From Cylindrodendrum hubeiense (lineage: Eukaryota > Ascomycota > Sordariomycetes > Hypocreales > Nectriaceae), in assembly GCA_014621425.1 (NCBI GenBank), contig JAANBB010000171.1:1-64000 (forward strand): 64,000 bases of DNA, in the 5' to 3' direction. A program made the position numbers and the translations under genes. The notes under the pieces were generated by a model. That model saw only the letters and a program-made list of their open reading frames with translations, did not search any database and was not told where the DNA came from. How positions within the stretch are numbered: the stretch's first letter is position 1; each line of letters opens with the position of its first letter. Shown here in pieces: positions 1-9,451 of this stretch.

Positions 1-1147
1 ACGAGATGGGCGCCTCCGACTTTGAGGTGCTGGAGCGGTTTCGCACCAGGACCGTCCTGACTGTGGGCAGCGCGGGGACGAGGCACTTGTATCGGGATGA
101 GGCGCTTGGGCTGGGGATTACGGTATGATTCCTATCTCTTCGTGTTTGAGTCTCCATCTCATCTCACCTCAACACCATTTGATACCATCCCCTGCATCTA
201 AGAAAACCGACTAACACTCCCCAATCTAGGACCCCTTTCTCCTCCACGTATTCCTCACCTTCGCCCTGCTTCATGACACCCACCTCTCCTCATTCAAAAC
301 CTCCGCCGCCCACCGCTCCCAGCTCGCCTTCCACTGGTACCACGGCACCGCGCTCTTCCACCGCAACCTCTCGGCCGCCACCAAGTCGTCTCCCACGGCC
401 CTCGCCAGCTCCCACCGCGATGCTCTCTGGGCGGCTGCGGCCATCCTCGGTTCTGCTGCCTTCGCCTTCGTCGGGTCCGTAGAGCCCGCTGCCGCCTGGC
501 CCCTGAAGGAAACCAGCCCCACGGACCTCGACTGGCTGAAGATGAGCGACGGCAAACGAGTCGTCTGGGACCTTGCCGATCCCACGCGGCCCGAGAGCAT
601 TTTCCATCCTCTCGTGGCCGATCACGGAAAGCACATCGCGCCCAATGGCTTCGCTCCCATCGCGCCCAATGCACTGCCCGCATCCTTCTACCCGCTCTTC
701 AACCTCGCCTCCTCCACGGCGTCCACAAACCCATACCACGTCGCCGCCTCGGTCCTCGCGCAATTGCTCGCCCGTGAAGTCAACGACGAAACGGTGATCC
801 AGTTCCTCTCGTTCCTGTCCCAGCTCGACCCGCGGTACAGACTCCTCCTCGAGGAGAAGGACCCCCGTGCCCTGCTGCTCCTATCGTATTGGTTTGCGCA
901 GCTGGCGGGATTCGAAACCTGGTGGTTGAGTCAACGGGCGCTGGTTGAGGGGAAGGCCGTATGTATCTACCTAGAGAGGGAATGTGCCGATGACCCGATT
1001 ATCATGGAGCTGCTGGAGTTTCCGAAGAGGTTGCTTTTCAAGAAAGCTGGTGGAACAAATGCGACGATGAATGCGTCTTTGAACGGAACTGAACGGGCCG
1101 GGAGACTACACGAGCATACACAGAAGTGTGGTGAAGAACAAGAATAA
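1..1147 (+). CDS. C-terminal part of a Zn2Cys6-type fungal transcription factor (5' end outside the window)
   Basis: The gene enters from the left edge in frame (codons from base 3). It has one intron at 123-230 minus its last base: donor GTATGA at 123, branch-like CTAAC, acceptor TAG ending at 229, exon resuming at 230. Both exons keep one frame to the stop at 1145-1147. About 345 residues are visible. The region is alpha-helical and resembles the C-terminal regulatory half of fungal C6-finger regulators, including a conserved-looking stretch with DLDWLKMSDGK and HVFLTFALLHDT. The DNA-binding zinc cluster would lie upstream and cannot be seen, so the class is inferred from the C-terminal half only. 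The last 30 residues (Asn/Thr/Glu-rich) look unstructured. No target pathway can be given. Confidence 0.72.
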
Positions 1148-1200
1148 TGTGATTTACAGCTGAAGCTCTGAGCAAGATACCTAATGAGAGAAGAGGAGGC

Positions 1201-2241
1201 TTAGGATCTTAAGGAAATTATAAGCAAATTGCAATCCACTCCTGGTTCCCAAAAAAACAGCCCAAAGTGCCAACGACAGAAAAATGGGCGTGAGCTTAAT
1301 GTCATGTAAGGAGATAAATTGCCGAGTCCTAGGTCAATACTGGAAGGAGATAGCAATGGGGTGTCTTCTCTGATAACGAACGGTCTCAGCAGCTTGACTA
1401 TGTCGACAACATAGTCGTGCGGTGGGATTATAAGGGCCATTGCAAGTTCTAATGAAACTTTGCTCTCTAGGTTATATCTAGAGGCAAAGCTCGCAAGAAA
1501 TCGGCGACTTGGTTGCTTGAAGGCGGCTTGGGGTGAGTCGACCCCGTTATGACCTGCGCCGTAACTCGAAATTTGACGTTGCCAGTATTTGGTTTCTTTT
1601 AAACTTAACTCAATATCCTCAGATAGATCAAAGCCATACAATAATCCTCAAGCAATAGATACAAACACTTAGTGCTACACCCAGCACCATGGAACATTAG
1701 CTGAACAGTATGGTTGCTGCACACTGTGACGTTGCCAGTATATTTATAGCCTATACGAGCTGCCTCGGGGCCGCTGCTCTCCAAGTTTGGCCAGCAGAAA
1801 GAAAGCTCTTCCATCAGGAGGCTTCATCTTCACTAATGGATCCAATGTCGACAGTAAATCAATGTTCATTCGGAAGTTAGCTATTAGTAGCCTCTAGAAC
1901 GTTCATAAGGCATTACACGGCGACATGCCACTTCTCCAGTAGTTTCACACAAAGAATGTATGCCCAGCCAAAGAATAGAAGAGAGTAACCATGAGAGTTG
2001 CTATCTGGATAAGCAAAAGGGCTCTCATCTGATATCACACAGAGCTTCATGGGTGCGGCTCGGCGAGCCAAATCCTGCCATTGCCGTTTGCTGCTCCTCG
2101 AGATCTGGGTGACGGAACAACATGGTCTGATTGAAGATCGGTGGACGAGGAGCTTGGGCATGAGTCGGTCGCTGTGGATCCGCTGATAGACGACATACTA
2201 GACGGTAGTTTGTTTTCCAGGTGTTTCTTTGTTGCTTTCAT
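1201..2241 (-). pseudogene. Decayed relic of a large fungal hypothetical-protein family
   Basis: Read on the minus strand from about 2241 down to 1201, short open segments in different frames follow one another. In order they carry GYSLLFFGWAYILCVKLLE (about 1930-1990), then, below about 1515, FLASFASRYNLESK and LELAMALIIPPHDY, then LSPYMTLSS and LFFWEPGVDCNLL. This order matches, from memory, a widespread and often multicopy Pezizomycotina family of unknown function, in which a 'LGWVYILSA' segment is followed by 'FPTHHY', 'YMTLSCNP' and 'FWEPEVPCNLVSPWL'. Here the pieces are interrupted by stops and frame changes and the N- and C-terminal parts are missing, so the locus looks dead. An alternative is a short divergent gene with introns, but I found no splice set joining the pieces. 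Function is unknown. Confidence 0.5.
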
Positions 2242-2826
2242 CTCGTGGAACAGGTCAACAAAGATACCCGTATTTGAATAGGAGCATATCCCGTGAACCG
2301 AGGCACATTTCGCGCCAGTCCATCCACACCACCGTGGCGGGATAAAGCTGACCTGGTGTCCCGCGTCTGCTCACCATGATTCACTTAACGCCAGCTCTGC
2401 CCTGGCATAGCGGGTCGGCTGCAAAAGCGTCCACTAGAGACGTCGTTATTCAGTTCAGTGTTTTGTAAAAGCGTTGACCAGGTCACTTAAAGGACGTAGG
2501 GTGTGGCGTAGACACTACTATCGCAAAACATAAGCCTCGTGACATGGGCAGTTGATTCGCAACCTCGCTTTCAACCTGGGTATATTGTCAGTGAATCGCC
2601 GCGTGAGGATGCTAAGTGTTCCAGAAAAGGATTGCCAGCCGTAGAGCGCGTAGTACGCTCTTTGAGCCGAGAGACTAGACTCAGTGACAGTTAGAGCGAC
2701 GAATTGCCTGCTACGTGGCGGGTACAGGTCGTTAAGTAACAGCGCAAAGTAGGCACAAGGATCATTTCTAGGAAGTAATATGAACCATGGCGTGGCAGTA
2801 CAATGTCGTGCGCATGTGTATACCCT
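2242..2826. other. Intergenic DNA, no gene seen
   Basis: About 585 bases between the relic and the 3' end of PRP22. Short open frames on both strands lack homology or codon-like structure. This should include the PRP22 3' UTR. Confidence 0.6.
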
Positions 2827-5800
2827 TTAACCCCAGGTCCCGCCTCCGCCACCGCCTCGGCCGCCCTTGCGCTGTGCCGACAGTCGCCAGTCATCCTCGC
2901 CAGCAAACTTGTTGTGCAAGGGCTGGATGCGCTCATGTTTCCGGCGACTTGACATGGTGCCGCCCGTGCCAGCCACCTTGAGGAAGGTCGGCGCCGCCTC
3001 CACGAGCCACTTCGGCTCTATGCTCGTGGTCCAGCGCATATACTCACGCGTTGTTAACACGAGCTCGTGGTAGATGACCCACTCGGCCTGCTTCCCGAGC
3101 ATCACCGACGACGGGTGTACGTAGACCGGAGTGCCGCTGAGGAGCGTCTTGTAGCACCGGGGTCCCGCATCGGCCGCTTCGCTCCGAGCCGCATTGCGAA
3201 AGAAGCCGGCGCACAAGGCCCGGCGCACCCGGTCCGTCTCGTGACCACATGAGACGATCTTGTGGCGGTATCGCTCCATAATCTTGATAATTTGCGTCCG
3301 TACGTCCTGGGCCCGTCGCATAGACCGTGCCTGAATGAAGTTTTCAATGCACCAGGGAGTAGAAAAGCCGCTCTGCTTCCACGCATTATATACGTTGAGC
3401 AGCGTGAGATGGTCGCCATTTGGATCATTAAATTTGGCCCTCTTCTGGTCGGCCTGTGACTGCTTCTCTTTAGGCCGGTAGAAGACATTGAGCAGGTTTA
3501 ACATAGCCACAATGGAAACCATCTCATCGGAACAGCCCAGGTCCACAGCCGCAATAAGGACTTTCGCAAGGGATGGTTCCATGGGAAAATCAGACATCTT
3601 ACGTCCTAGCCGCGTTAGGAATCCCTCGTCGTCAAGGGCGCCTAGTGCATACAGCTCTTCAAGAGCTGTCAACGTCGTATTAACGGCCGGCGGGTCCATA
3701 AAGTCAAAGCGTAAGAGATCATTGATGCCCATTGCCTTGAGCACAAGGATCGTTGTTGAGAGATTTTGGCGTTGGATCTCGGGGATAGGCGATGGCAACA
3801 TCTCAGACTGATATGCCGCTTCCGTATATAGCCGGAAGCACTTGCCCGGCGCCGTCCGGCCAGCCCTTCCGGCTCGCTGGTTAGCTTGGGCCTGTGAGAT
3901 AGGTGAGATAATAAGCGAGTCCATGCCGAGCTTTGGGTCATAAGCCTTCTGCTTCACAAAGCCCGGATCGACTACATATGAGATGTGATCGATAGTAATT
4001 GACGTCTCGGCGATATTGGTAGCGACGACGACTTTTCGGCTGCCAGGAGGTGCTGGCTCAAAGATACTACTTTGCATCTCGGCGGGCAGGGCGGAATAGA
4101 CAGGGAGGACAAGGAGCTCGGGGATATTAGGCCCTAAGGCCTTGGTGCGTTCGTACAAGATCTCGCAGGCGGTGTCGATCTCTTCTTGTCCCGTTAGGAA
4201 CAAGAGAATGTCGCCAGCCGGCTCCGTTAAGTGGATCTGCATAACGGTAACCAGGGCGGTATCGACGTAGTCTGACTCAGGCTCTCGCGAGTATAGAATC
4301 TCAACAGGGAACGTACGGCCTGGGATGGTAAAGATCGGAGCATCATCAAAGTAAGATGAGAACTTGTCAGCATTAAGCGTAGCAGACGTAACGATCACCT
4401 TGAGGTCGGGCCGCTTCTTTACTGTCTTTTTTAATAGCGCAAAGAGGACGTCGGTCGCAATAGTCCGCTCGTGTGCTTCGTCAAGCATAATAGCAGAGTA
4501 CCTCTTAAGGTCCGGGTCCAGTAAGATTTCGCGCTGGAGCATGCCGTCTGTCATGTATTTGATCTTGGTCGCCGGGGTAGTACAGTCCTCAAACCGGATT
4601 GCATAGCCAACTTCCTGGCCCAGGACACAGCCGACTTCTTCGGATACGCGTTTAGCCACAGACACGGCAGCCACGCGCCGGGGTTGCGTGCACCCAATGA
4701 TGCCATGGTTTGCGTAGCCTGCCTCGGCCAGATATTGTGTCATCTGCGTCGTCTTGCCCGAGCCCGTCTCGCCGACCACGATGAGGATGGGGTGCTGCCG
4801 CACGGCGTCGATGAGCCGGTCGCAGAAGGCAAAGACAGGCAGGGACTCCCGCTGCTGTTTCATCGTCATCTCGGTCCTTTTTCCGTATGCCTGGCCTTTG
4901 GGCTGGCCCGCACGTTTCCACTCCGGGATGCCGTCGGATTGGACTCTGCGTTTCCTGTCACTGGCGAACTTGCTCTCGTCCGGGTCCGCCATCGGGTCGT
5001 TCCACCTCGCCCAGAGGTCCTTCTGGCCTGCCTTGTCGTCAACGGCCGCCTCAGCCTCTTGTTGTCGCATCTCCTGTCTCTCCTTCACCAGCACGGTGCC
5101 GGACATGGCGGCCCGGTTCATCGACCCGTCCGGCGCCTTGACTATGCGGATGGGCGATAGTTCGAGAGACTGCTTCGTCTGGCCGGCGAGGAAGGGGGGT
5201 TCTTCCACTCTAATCTCGATGTCGACGTCTTCTTCCAGCGCCATTGTGTTGCCGTCGCCGTCGCCGTTGAGCGTCGCGTGGTAGTCCTCTTCGAGGTCGG
5301 GGTAGTCACAGGCCTTGGCAACGCCCGACGCTATGAGCTGGCGGATTTCCCACCTCTCAGGAGATGTAAGTCTCTTCCGGTTCCGCGCGGCTACGCGGCC
5401 AGGGCCTCGGGATCCGCCATCAGTGTCTTTGTTCCTGCCTCCGAGGGCCTGCACATTGGCACCTGTACGGAAATTCACCTGGGGAGCTAAGTCGTGGCTC
5501 ATTTCCTGATCGACGTCCTTCATTGACAACCCGATTCTTGTTCCCTCTATACTGACGACCTTGACCTTGACGGCTTGTCCGCGTTGGACCACATCTGATG
5601 GGTGATGGATGCGCTCCTGGGCTAGCTGCGAAACATGAATGAGCCCGTCAACTTTGCCCTCGACGCCATGGAGATTCGCGAAGGCGCCAAAGTCTTTGGT
5701 GTCTGTCACATGGCCGTCATAGATCTTGTGCATGACAGGAGCGTCGTCTTTCGCGTCGGTTTGTTGTCGGTCGAATCTGTATCTGCCCCTCGAGTATCTT

Positions 5801-6279
5801 TCCAGCGCAGGACTCCGACTTGGACTTCTACTGCGGTCACGCTTCCGCGTCCGCGTCCCAGGCTTCCTCTTGATATCCCTCGACTCTAGAGCTTCCAACG
5901 CGGCTAGGGTGTCATCGATAGGATCTCGAGCCGGCGCTAGCTTGTCGGGTAGGGCGAGGCCGGAGAAGACCTGGGCCTTGTCGTGGATGGAGGACCGCTG
6001 TTCGTCTGGTTCGCTATGTCGGGCGGCCTCCTTGTCGGCCTTCATGGCCGGGTGCATCAAGCGAACGAGTCGGTCGATACTCTCGATCAAGCTGGGAGGG
6101 AACGAATCGCCACCTGTTTCGTTCATCTTCTGCTGGAAGCCCCCCAACGAGTCCGACGCGACTCGTTGGGCGATGACGAATTCTGCGAGTGTCTTGTCGT
6201 CGACTCCAAGGTGGTTGTGCAGCTCGGAAGCGACCTTGCTCACGAGCCCGACGAGCTCGAGCTGGAGAAGATCGTCCAT
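2827..6279 (-). CDS. PRP22: Pre-mRNA-splicing ATP-dependent RNA helicase Prp22/DHX8
   Basis: A single open frame of 1150 residues. It is a DEAH-box helicase that proofreads the second splicing step and releases mature mRNA from the spliceosome in the nucleus. Domains in order: an N-terminal helical region (about 1-80) typical of DHX8; an RS/basic linker (about 140-165); an S1 RNA-binding domain (about 182-256), which distinguishes Prp22 from Prp2, Prp16 and Prp43; Walker A GETGSGKTT near 501; the DEAH box near 598; SAT after it; QRAGRAGRT near 798; then the winged-helix, ratchet and OB-fold region. Length fits the family (about 1100-1200). The tail ends in a Gly-rich stretch (KGGRGGGGGG) that I regard as lineage-specific. 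The ATG at 6279 suits the conserved N-terminus. No intron is needed. The RING gene is divergent, 409 bases away. Confidence 0.95.
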   Translation of the reverse strand: MDDLLQLELVGLVSKVASELHNHLGVDDKTLAEFVIAQRVASDSLGGFQQKMNETGGDSFPPSLIESIDRLVRLMHPAMKADKEAARHSEPDEQRSSIHDKAQVFSGLALPDKLAPARDPIDDTLAALEALESRDIKRKPGTRTRKRDRSRSPSRSPALERYSRGRYRFDRQQTDAKDDAPVMHKIYDGHVTDTKDFGAFANLHGVEGKVDGLIHVSQLAQERIHHPSDVVQRGQAVKVKVVSIEGTRIGLSMKDVDQEMSHDLAPQVNFRTGANVQALGGRNKDTDGGSRGPGRVAARNRKRLTSPERWEIRQLIASGVAKACDYPDLEEDYHATLNGDGDGNTMALEEDVDIEIRVEEPPFLAGQTKQSLELSPIRIVKAPDGSMNRAAMSGTVLVKERQEMRQQEAEAAVDDKAGQKDLWARWNDPMADPDESKFASDRKRRVQSDGIPEWKRAGQPKGQAYGKRTEMTMKQQRESLPVFAFCDRLIDAVRQHPILIVVGETGSGKTTQMTQYLAEAGYANHGIIGCTQPRRVAAVSVAKRVSEEVGCVLGQEVGYAIRFEDCTTPATKIKYMTDGMLQREILLDPDLKRYSAIMLDEAHERTIATDVLFALLKKTVKKRPDLKVIVTSATLNADKFSSYFDDAPIFTIPGRTFPVEILYSREPESDYVDTALVTVMQIHLTEPAGDILLFLTGQEEIDTACEILYERTKALGPNIPELLVLPVYSALPAEMQSSIFEPAPPGSRKVVVATNIAETSITIDHISYVVDPGFVKQKAYDPKLGMDSLIISPISQAQANQRAGRAGRTAPGKCFRLYTEAAYQSEMLPSPIPEIQRQNLSTTILVLKAMGINDLLRFDFMDPPAVNTTLTALEELYALGALDDEGFLTRLGRKMSDFPMEPSLAKVLIAAVDLGCSDEMVSIVAMLNLLNVFYRPKEKQSQADQKRAKFNDPNGDHLTLLNVYNAWKQSGFSTPWCIENFIQARSMRRAQDVRTQIIKIMERYRHKIVSCGHETDRVRRALCAGFFRNAARSEAADAGPRCYKTLLSGTPVYVHPSSVMLGKQAEWVIYHELVLTTREYMRWTTSIEPKWLVEAAPTFLKVAGTGGTMSSRRKHERIQPLHNKFAGEDDWRLSAQRKGGRGGGGGGTWG

Positions 6280-6688
6280 GTAGTCGTGATGTTTGTGTTG
6301 TGGACGAGCGAGTTGGGATAGTTTGTCACAATGCCGAAGGAAAATTGATCCACTGAAAAGTCCAGGTGGTAGATCGATACTGATTCTACTAACTTGCCCT
6401 CGACTGCCTAGCTGTCTCAGCGAGCACGGAAAGCCCCGCTTTTAGCCCATATAGGTGCATGCGCCACCCGGTAGCTTTTCCGGTCAAGGGGTCGAAGGTG
6501 AAAGCTTCAGCCTAGAAGCCAGACTAGGCATAATCCAATCCACTTTCATTCAGTCTCTACCATTTCTTTATGTGCCCTACGAATATCTTCACGGCCTACA
6601 ACAAACACATTCACAGCATTCAACAAACACGCCCAGAAGAGAATCTTAACAACGAGACCCTGTACCGCAGTTACTTGCGCGACCGACC
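6280..6688. promoter_or_regulatory. Divergent promoter region between PRP22 and the RING gene
   Basis: 409 bases separate the two start codons, so both 5' UTRs and promoters lie here. No TATA box or named operator stands out. The last 120 bases before the RING start are AC-rich and low in G, as is common for fungal 5' leaders. Confidence 0.5.
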
Positions 6689-7576
6689 ATGGACACGAAG
6701 CCCAGCACTCGAGATCTGCCTGCGCCAGTTCTGCAGGATGCTCTCGGACCTGCCAACGAATGCTGCGTGATCTGTCTCGGCGACCTCGTTGAGCTGTGCG
6801 AAGCACAGCCTTGCGGACATAAGAATTTCGACTTTCTCTGCCTGACCACCTGGCTGCAGCACCGAACAGTATGCCCGATGTGTAAGAGTGACGTCCACCA
6901 AGTCCGATATGAGCTGAGCGAAGATGGGAAGCAAGGAAAGGTCTACACAGTCCCTCCGAGCAAGTCCAACGGCCAGGCCCAACGAGGCGCGAGCATATCG
7001 GCTCCGCGCCCCTCGCGCGCCCGACCGTTCGAAGACCAAGCCGTCCGTAGACGACGCCTCGTCTACCGGCACAGTCTCTTCTCTCTCCACGTCGGTTCCA
7101 ACAGGCGACAGCCCGGAGCATCAAGATATCGAGAGCTATCACCGCAGCTCTTCGCGACGGACACTGAGCTGTTATCACGTGCCAGGAAGTGGCTCCGCCG
7201 CGAGCTGCGCGTCTTCGAATGTATCCAACAAGACGATGACCCGGACACGCCGCACGACAGCGACGCCACAAGCGCCAGCCGGCCGAGACGTGTCAAGGCA
7301 GACTTCTTGGTGGAATATATCGTCGCCGTCCTCCGGACAATGGATACGCAGGGCAGCGCCGGCCAGGCCGAGAATATGATCCAGGAGTTTCTCGGTCGCC
7401 ACAACACGCAAATCTTCCTACACGAGCTCAGGGCTTGGCTCCGAAGCCCTTGCCAGTCGCTCCGCGAATGGGATCGCGTGGTCCAGTATGGCAGCCGCCG
7501 CGGTCCGAATGCTATCGCGCCTCAAGCTCTGCAGAACTACGACGAAGCCTACGTACCTCGACCGCTTCACTCTTGA
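6689..7576 (+). CDS. RING-finger protein, probable E3 ubiquitin ligase (TOPORS-like fungal family)
   Basis: Intronless, 295 residues. An N-terminal RING-type zinc site starts at CVIC (residues 26-29), continues with CGH near 43 and ends with CPMC near 65. The residue aligned with the fifth zinc ligand falls in HKNFDFLC and appears to be Asp rather than Cys or His. A basic, Pro/Arg-rich linker follows. The second half holds a conserved-looking helical region (YRHSLFSLHVGSNRR, then WLRRELRVFE, then FLHELRAWLRSP) that I associate with fungal RING proteins related to TOPORS. An E3 role, with ubiquitin or SUMO, is inferred from the RING. Substrate unknown. Head-to-head with PRP22. Confidence 0.82.
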   Translation: MDTKPSTRDLPAPVLQDALGPANECCVICLGDLVELCEAQPCGHKNFDFLCLTTWLQHRTVCPMCKSDVHQVRYELSEDGKQGKVYTVPPSKSNGQAQRGASISAPRPSRARPFEDQAVRRRRLVYRHSLFSLHVGSNRRQPGASRYRELSPQLFATDTELLSRARKWLRRELRVFECIQQDDDPDTPHDSDATSASRPRRVKADFLVEYIVAVLRTMDTQGSAGQAENMIQEFLGRHNTQIFLHELRAWLRSPCQSLREWDRVVQYGSRRGPNAIAPQALQNYDEAYVPRPLHS

Positions 7577-8421
7577 CAAGCTGGCGCAAACTGACTAACA
7601 ACACCTTACTCAACCTTGACTACCACTTTTGCACCCCAAGCGCCATCTCCCTCCGCAAAGCTCTGAGCATCATCGCCTGCTCCTATAACCTCCTCTGTCC
7701 CTTTGACTGTCATAAGGCAACACCTACGTACTTAGCCCCACCTGGCTTACAGTATAAATTGCTACTTACTGTTAGTAGTATAGTGTTGGATTTACCAGTT
7801 GCGCCATTTTGGCAAAAGTTCAGGGTACCCTGATTATTACACAGCTCGGAATTATCCAGTATATAACCTAACACACACCCCAGCAGCGATCATGGCCAAC
7901 ATGCACTCGACTCAAACTTGCCGCATCATAGCCACCTCATTTTCCACCTTGCTGCGTGTGCCAAAGGCGAGACATAGTGTCAACAGTATGCGCACCACCC
8001 ATCTCTCCCGATCCGAATTGCCACTTTCGGTCTAATCCGCAAACGAATCAAACTTGACGAAGAAGCAGATGTTGTACCTTCTCCTTTCTTGTGAGTGAAC
8101 CGTGCTACAACTACGACCCAGAAACCAAAGATCCCAAGTGGAAGAATGGATAAGAGCATTGGGGGGCCTCGTATCATAGAGCGAGAATTTACCGTCGTCT
8201 CCTTTAACAACCCCATGCAATAGAATCAAGGGTAGAGAGCACAGTTTGTGGCGCGACGCCGAGGAACCGTGTGCACCCGATGTGGAGCCTTTGTGAAAAT
8301 GGTACAATCGCTCAGCATCTTTCTCCTCAAGGCTAGCTTGTCTATCAACCTAGTCAGCATGGACGTAGCGCGGCGAGAAAGGTAAGATGATGGCGATGAA
8401 AAGAGCCAACACACTCGCCCG
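7577..8421. other. Intergenic DNA, no gene seen
   Basis: About 845 bases downstream of the RING gene, with an AT-richer patch near 7740-7880. Short frames here show no recognisable protein. It holds the RING gene 3' UTR and the 3' flank of the phosphotransferase pseudogene. Confidence 0.55.
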
Positions 8422-9244
8422 TCAATAGTCTCCATTGTATTTTCTTCGGATAGTTTCCATAACCAGCGCTTCCGGGAGCGGCTCCAGGAACCGGTCCACC
8501 TCGTCCTGCCAGAACTGGTTCTGAGGGTTCACGTTCCAGGCAGACGTATACTCCCAATACGGCGGCCCCCGCAGTCTCCCAGTCGACTATCCCAACGACG
8601 TCATCGTCATGGGCCAGAATATTCAGGGAGCTCAGGTCTCCATACGTGAATACAGGATGGGGCCATGGTTGTTTGTGGAAGGAGATCAGACGGCCAAACT
8701 CTGGTATCGGGGTCCCGGCGTACTCTGGCTCGTCCAGATCCGCGCGGAGTTTCCTGTGAAAGTCGTCAATGGTGCGGAAGGCGCCCCAGTGTTTGGGGCC
8801 GGGCAGTCTCAGGTCGTAAATGGGCTCTCCATCAACATTGGATACGGCGCACTCTGCAGGAGCCGGTATTTGGCGGAGCTGCTGGATCATGCTCCGAAGG
8901 CTGTTGAGAATGCGGGCACGGGACTCGGCTGTACGTTGACGCCATCCATAGGCAAGGTAAAGACCGTCAATACACTCCATGATAATATACGTGCGTCCTT
9001 TGTGCTCAAACTCGCTATACACCTTGGGAACCGGGATGGTGGTGTTTTCGGCTACGAACCGCATCGTAGACGCTTCGGCAAGCGAGGTAAAGGGCGTTGA
9101 CTTGACGCAGACGCGTGAGGACAGGAATACGACCGGGCCAGCACGCTTGAAAAGCCGCAAGAACCATCGAATAGAGAACAGCTTATATAGCAAAAAGATG
9201 GCCCATCGCACGGAGAAGCCATCGTTGATTTGCCAGGATGCCAT
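8422..9244 (-). pseudogene. Aminoglycoside phosphotransferase (APH)-like kinase pseudogene, frameshifted
   Basis: From the ATG at 9244 the frame encodes an APH/choline-kinase-like fold: IPVPKVYSEF, then YIIMECIDG, then the catalytic-loop region FTYGDLSSLNIL and the DFG-like VDWETAG. Family members normally have HGD in the catalytic loop; here the His is Tyr. Just after VDWETAG (8561-8571, in a GGGGG run) the frame is lost. In the +1 frame the expected ending resumes at once (PPYWEYTSAW, later DRFLEPLPEAL and IRRKYNGDY) and stops at 8422-8424. By comparison with the remembered family pattern AGWYPxYWEY, five bases seem to be missing. The original frame runs on to 8354 with an unrelated tail. 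A live gene with an assembly error in the G-run is possible, but the Tyr change argues for decay. Natural substrates of fungal members are mostly unknown. Confidence 0.78.
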
Positions 9245-9451
9245 AGTGACCGGCGCGTGAGTCTGAGCAGCAGTGACGAGGGCCAGGGTCTAGAGTGAGG
9301 GGCACTACTTCCTGGAAATAAAGCACCAAAATAAAAATTACTAGATCCTTAACGCCACTATTCCTCAATCCTATTGATGGTATCGTCAAGACCGTGCCGT
9401 GAATTCCAACCCAAACCCCCTTGCGCCCCAAGCCCGACCTGACGACCCTGT

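Noticed and set aside
290..763. 157-codon minus-strand frame under the first gene
   Set aside because: Antisense shadow of the transcription-factor coding exon.
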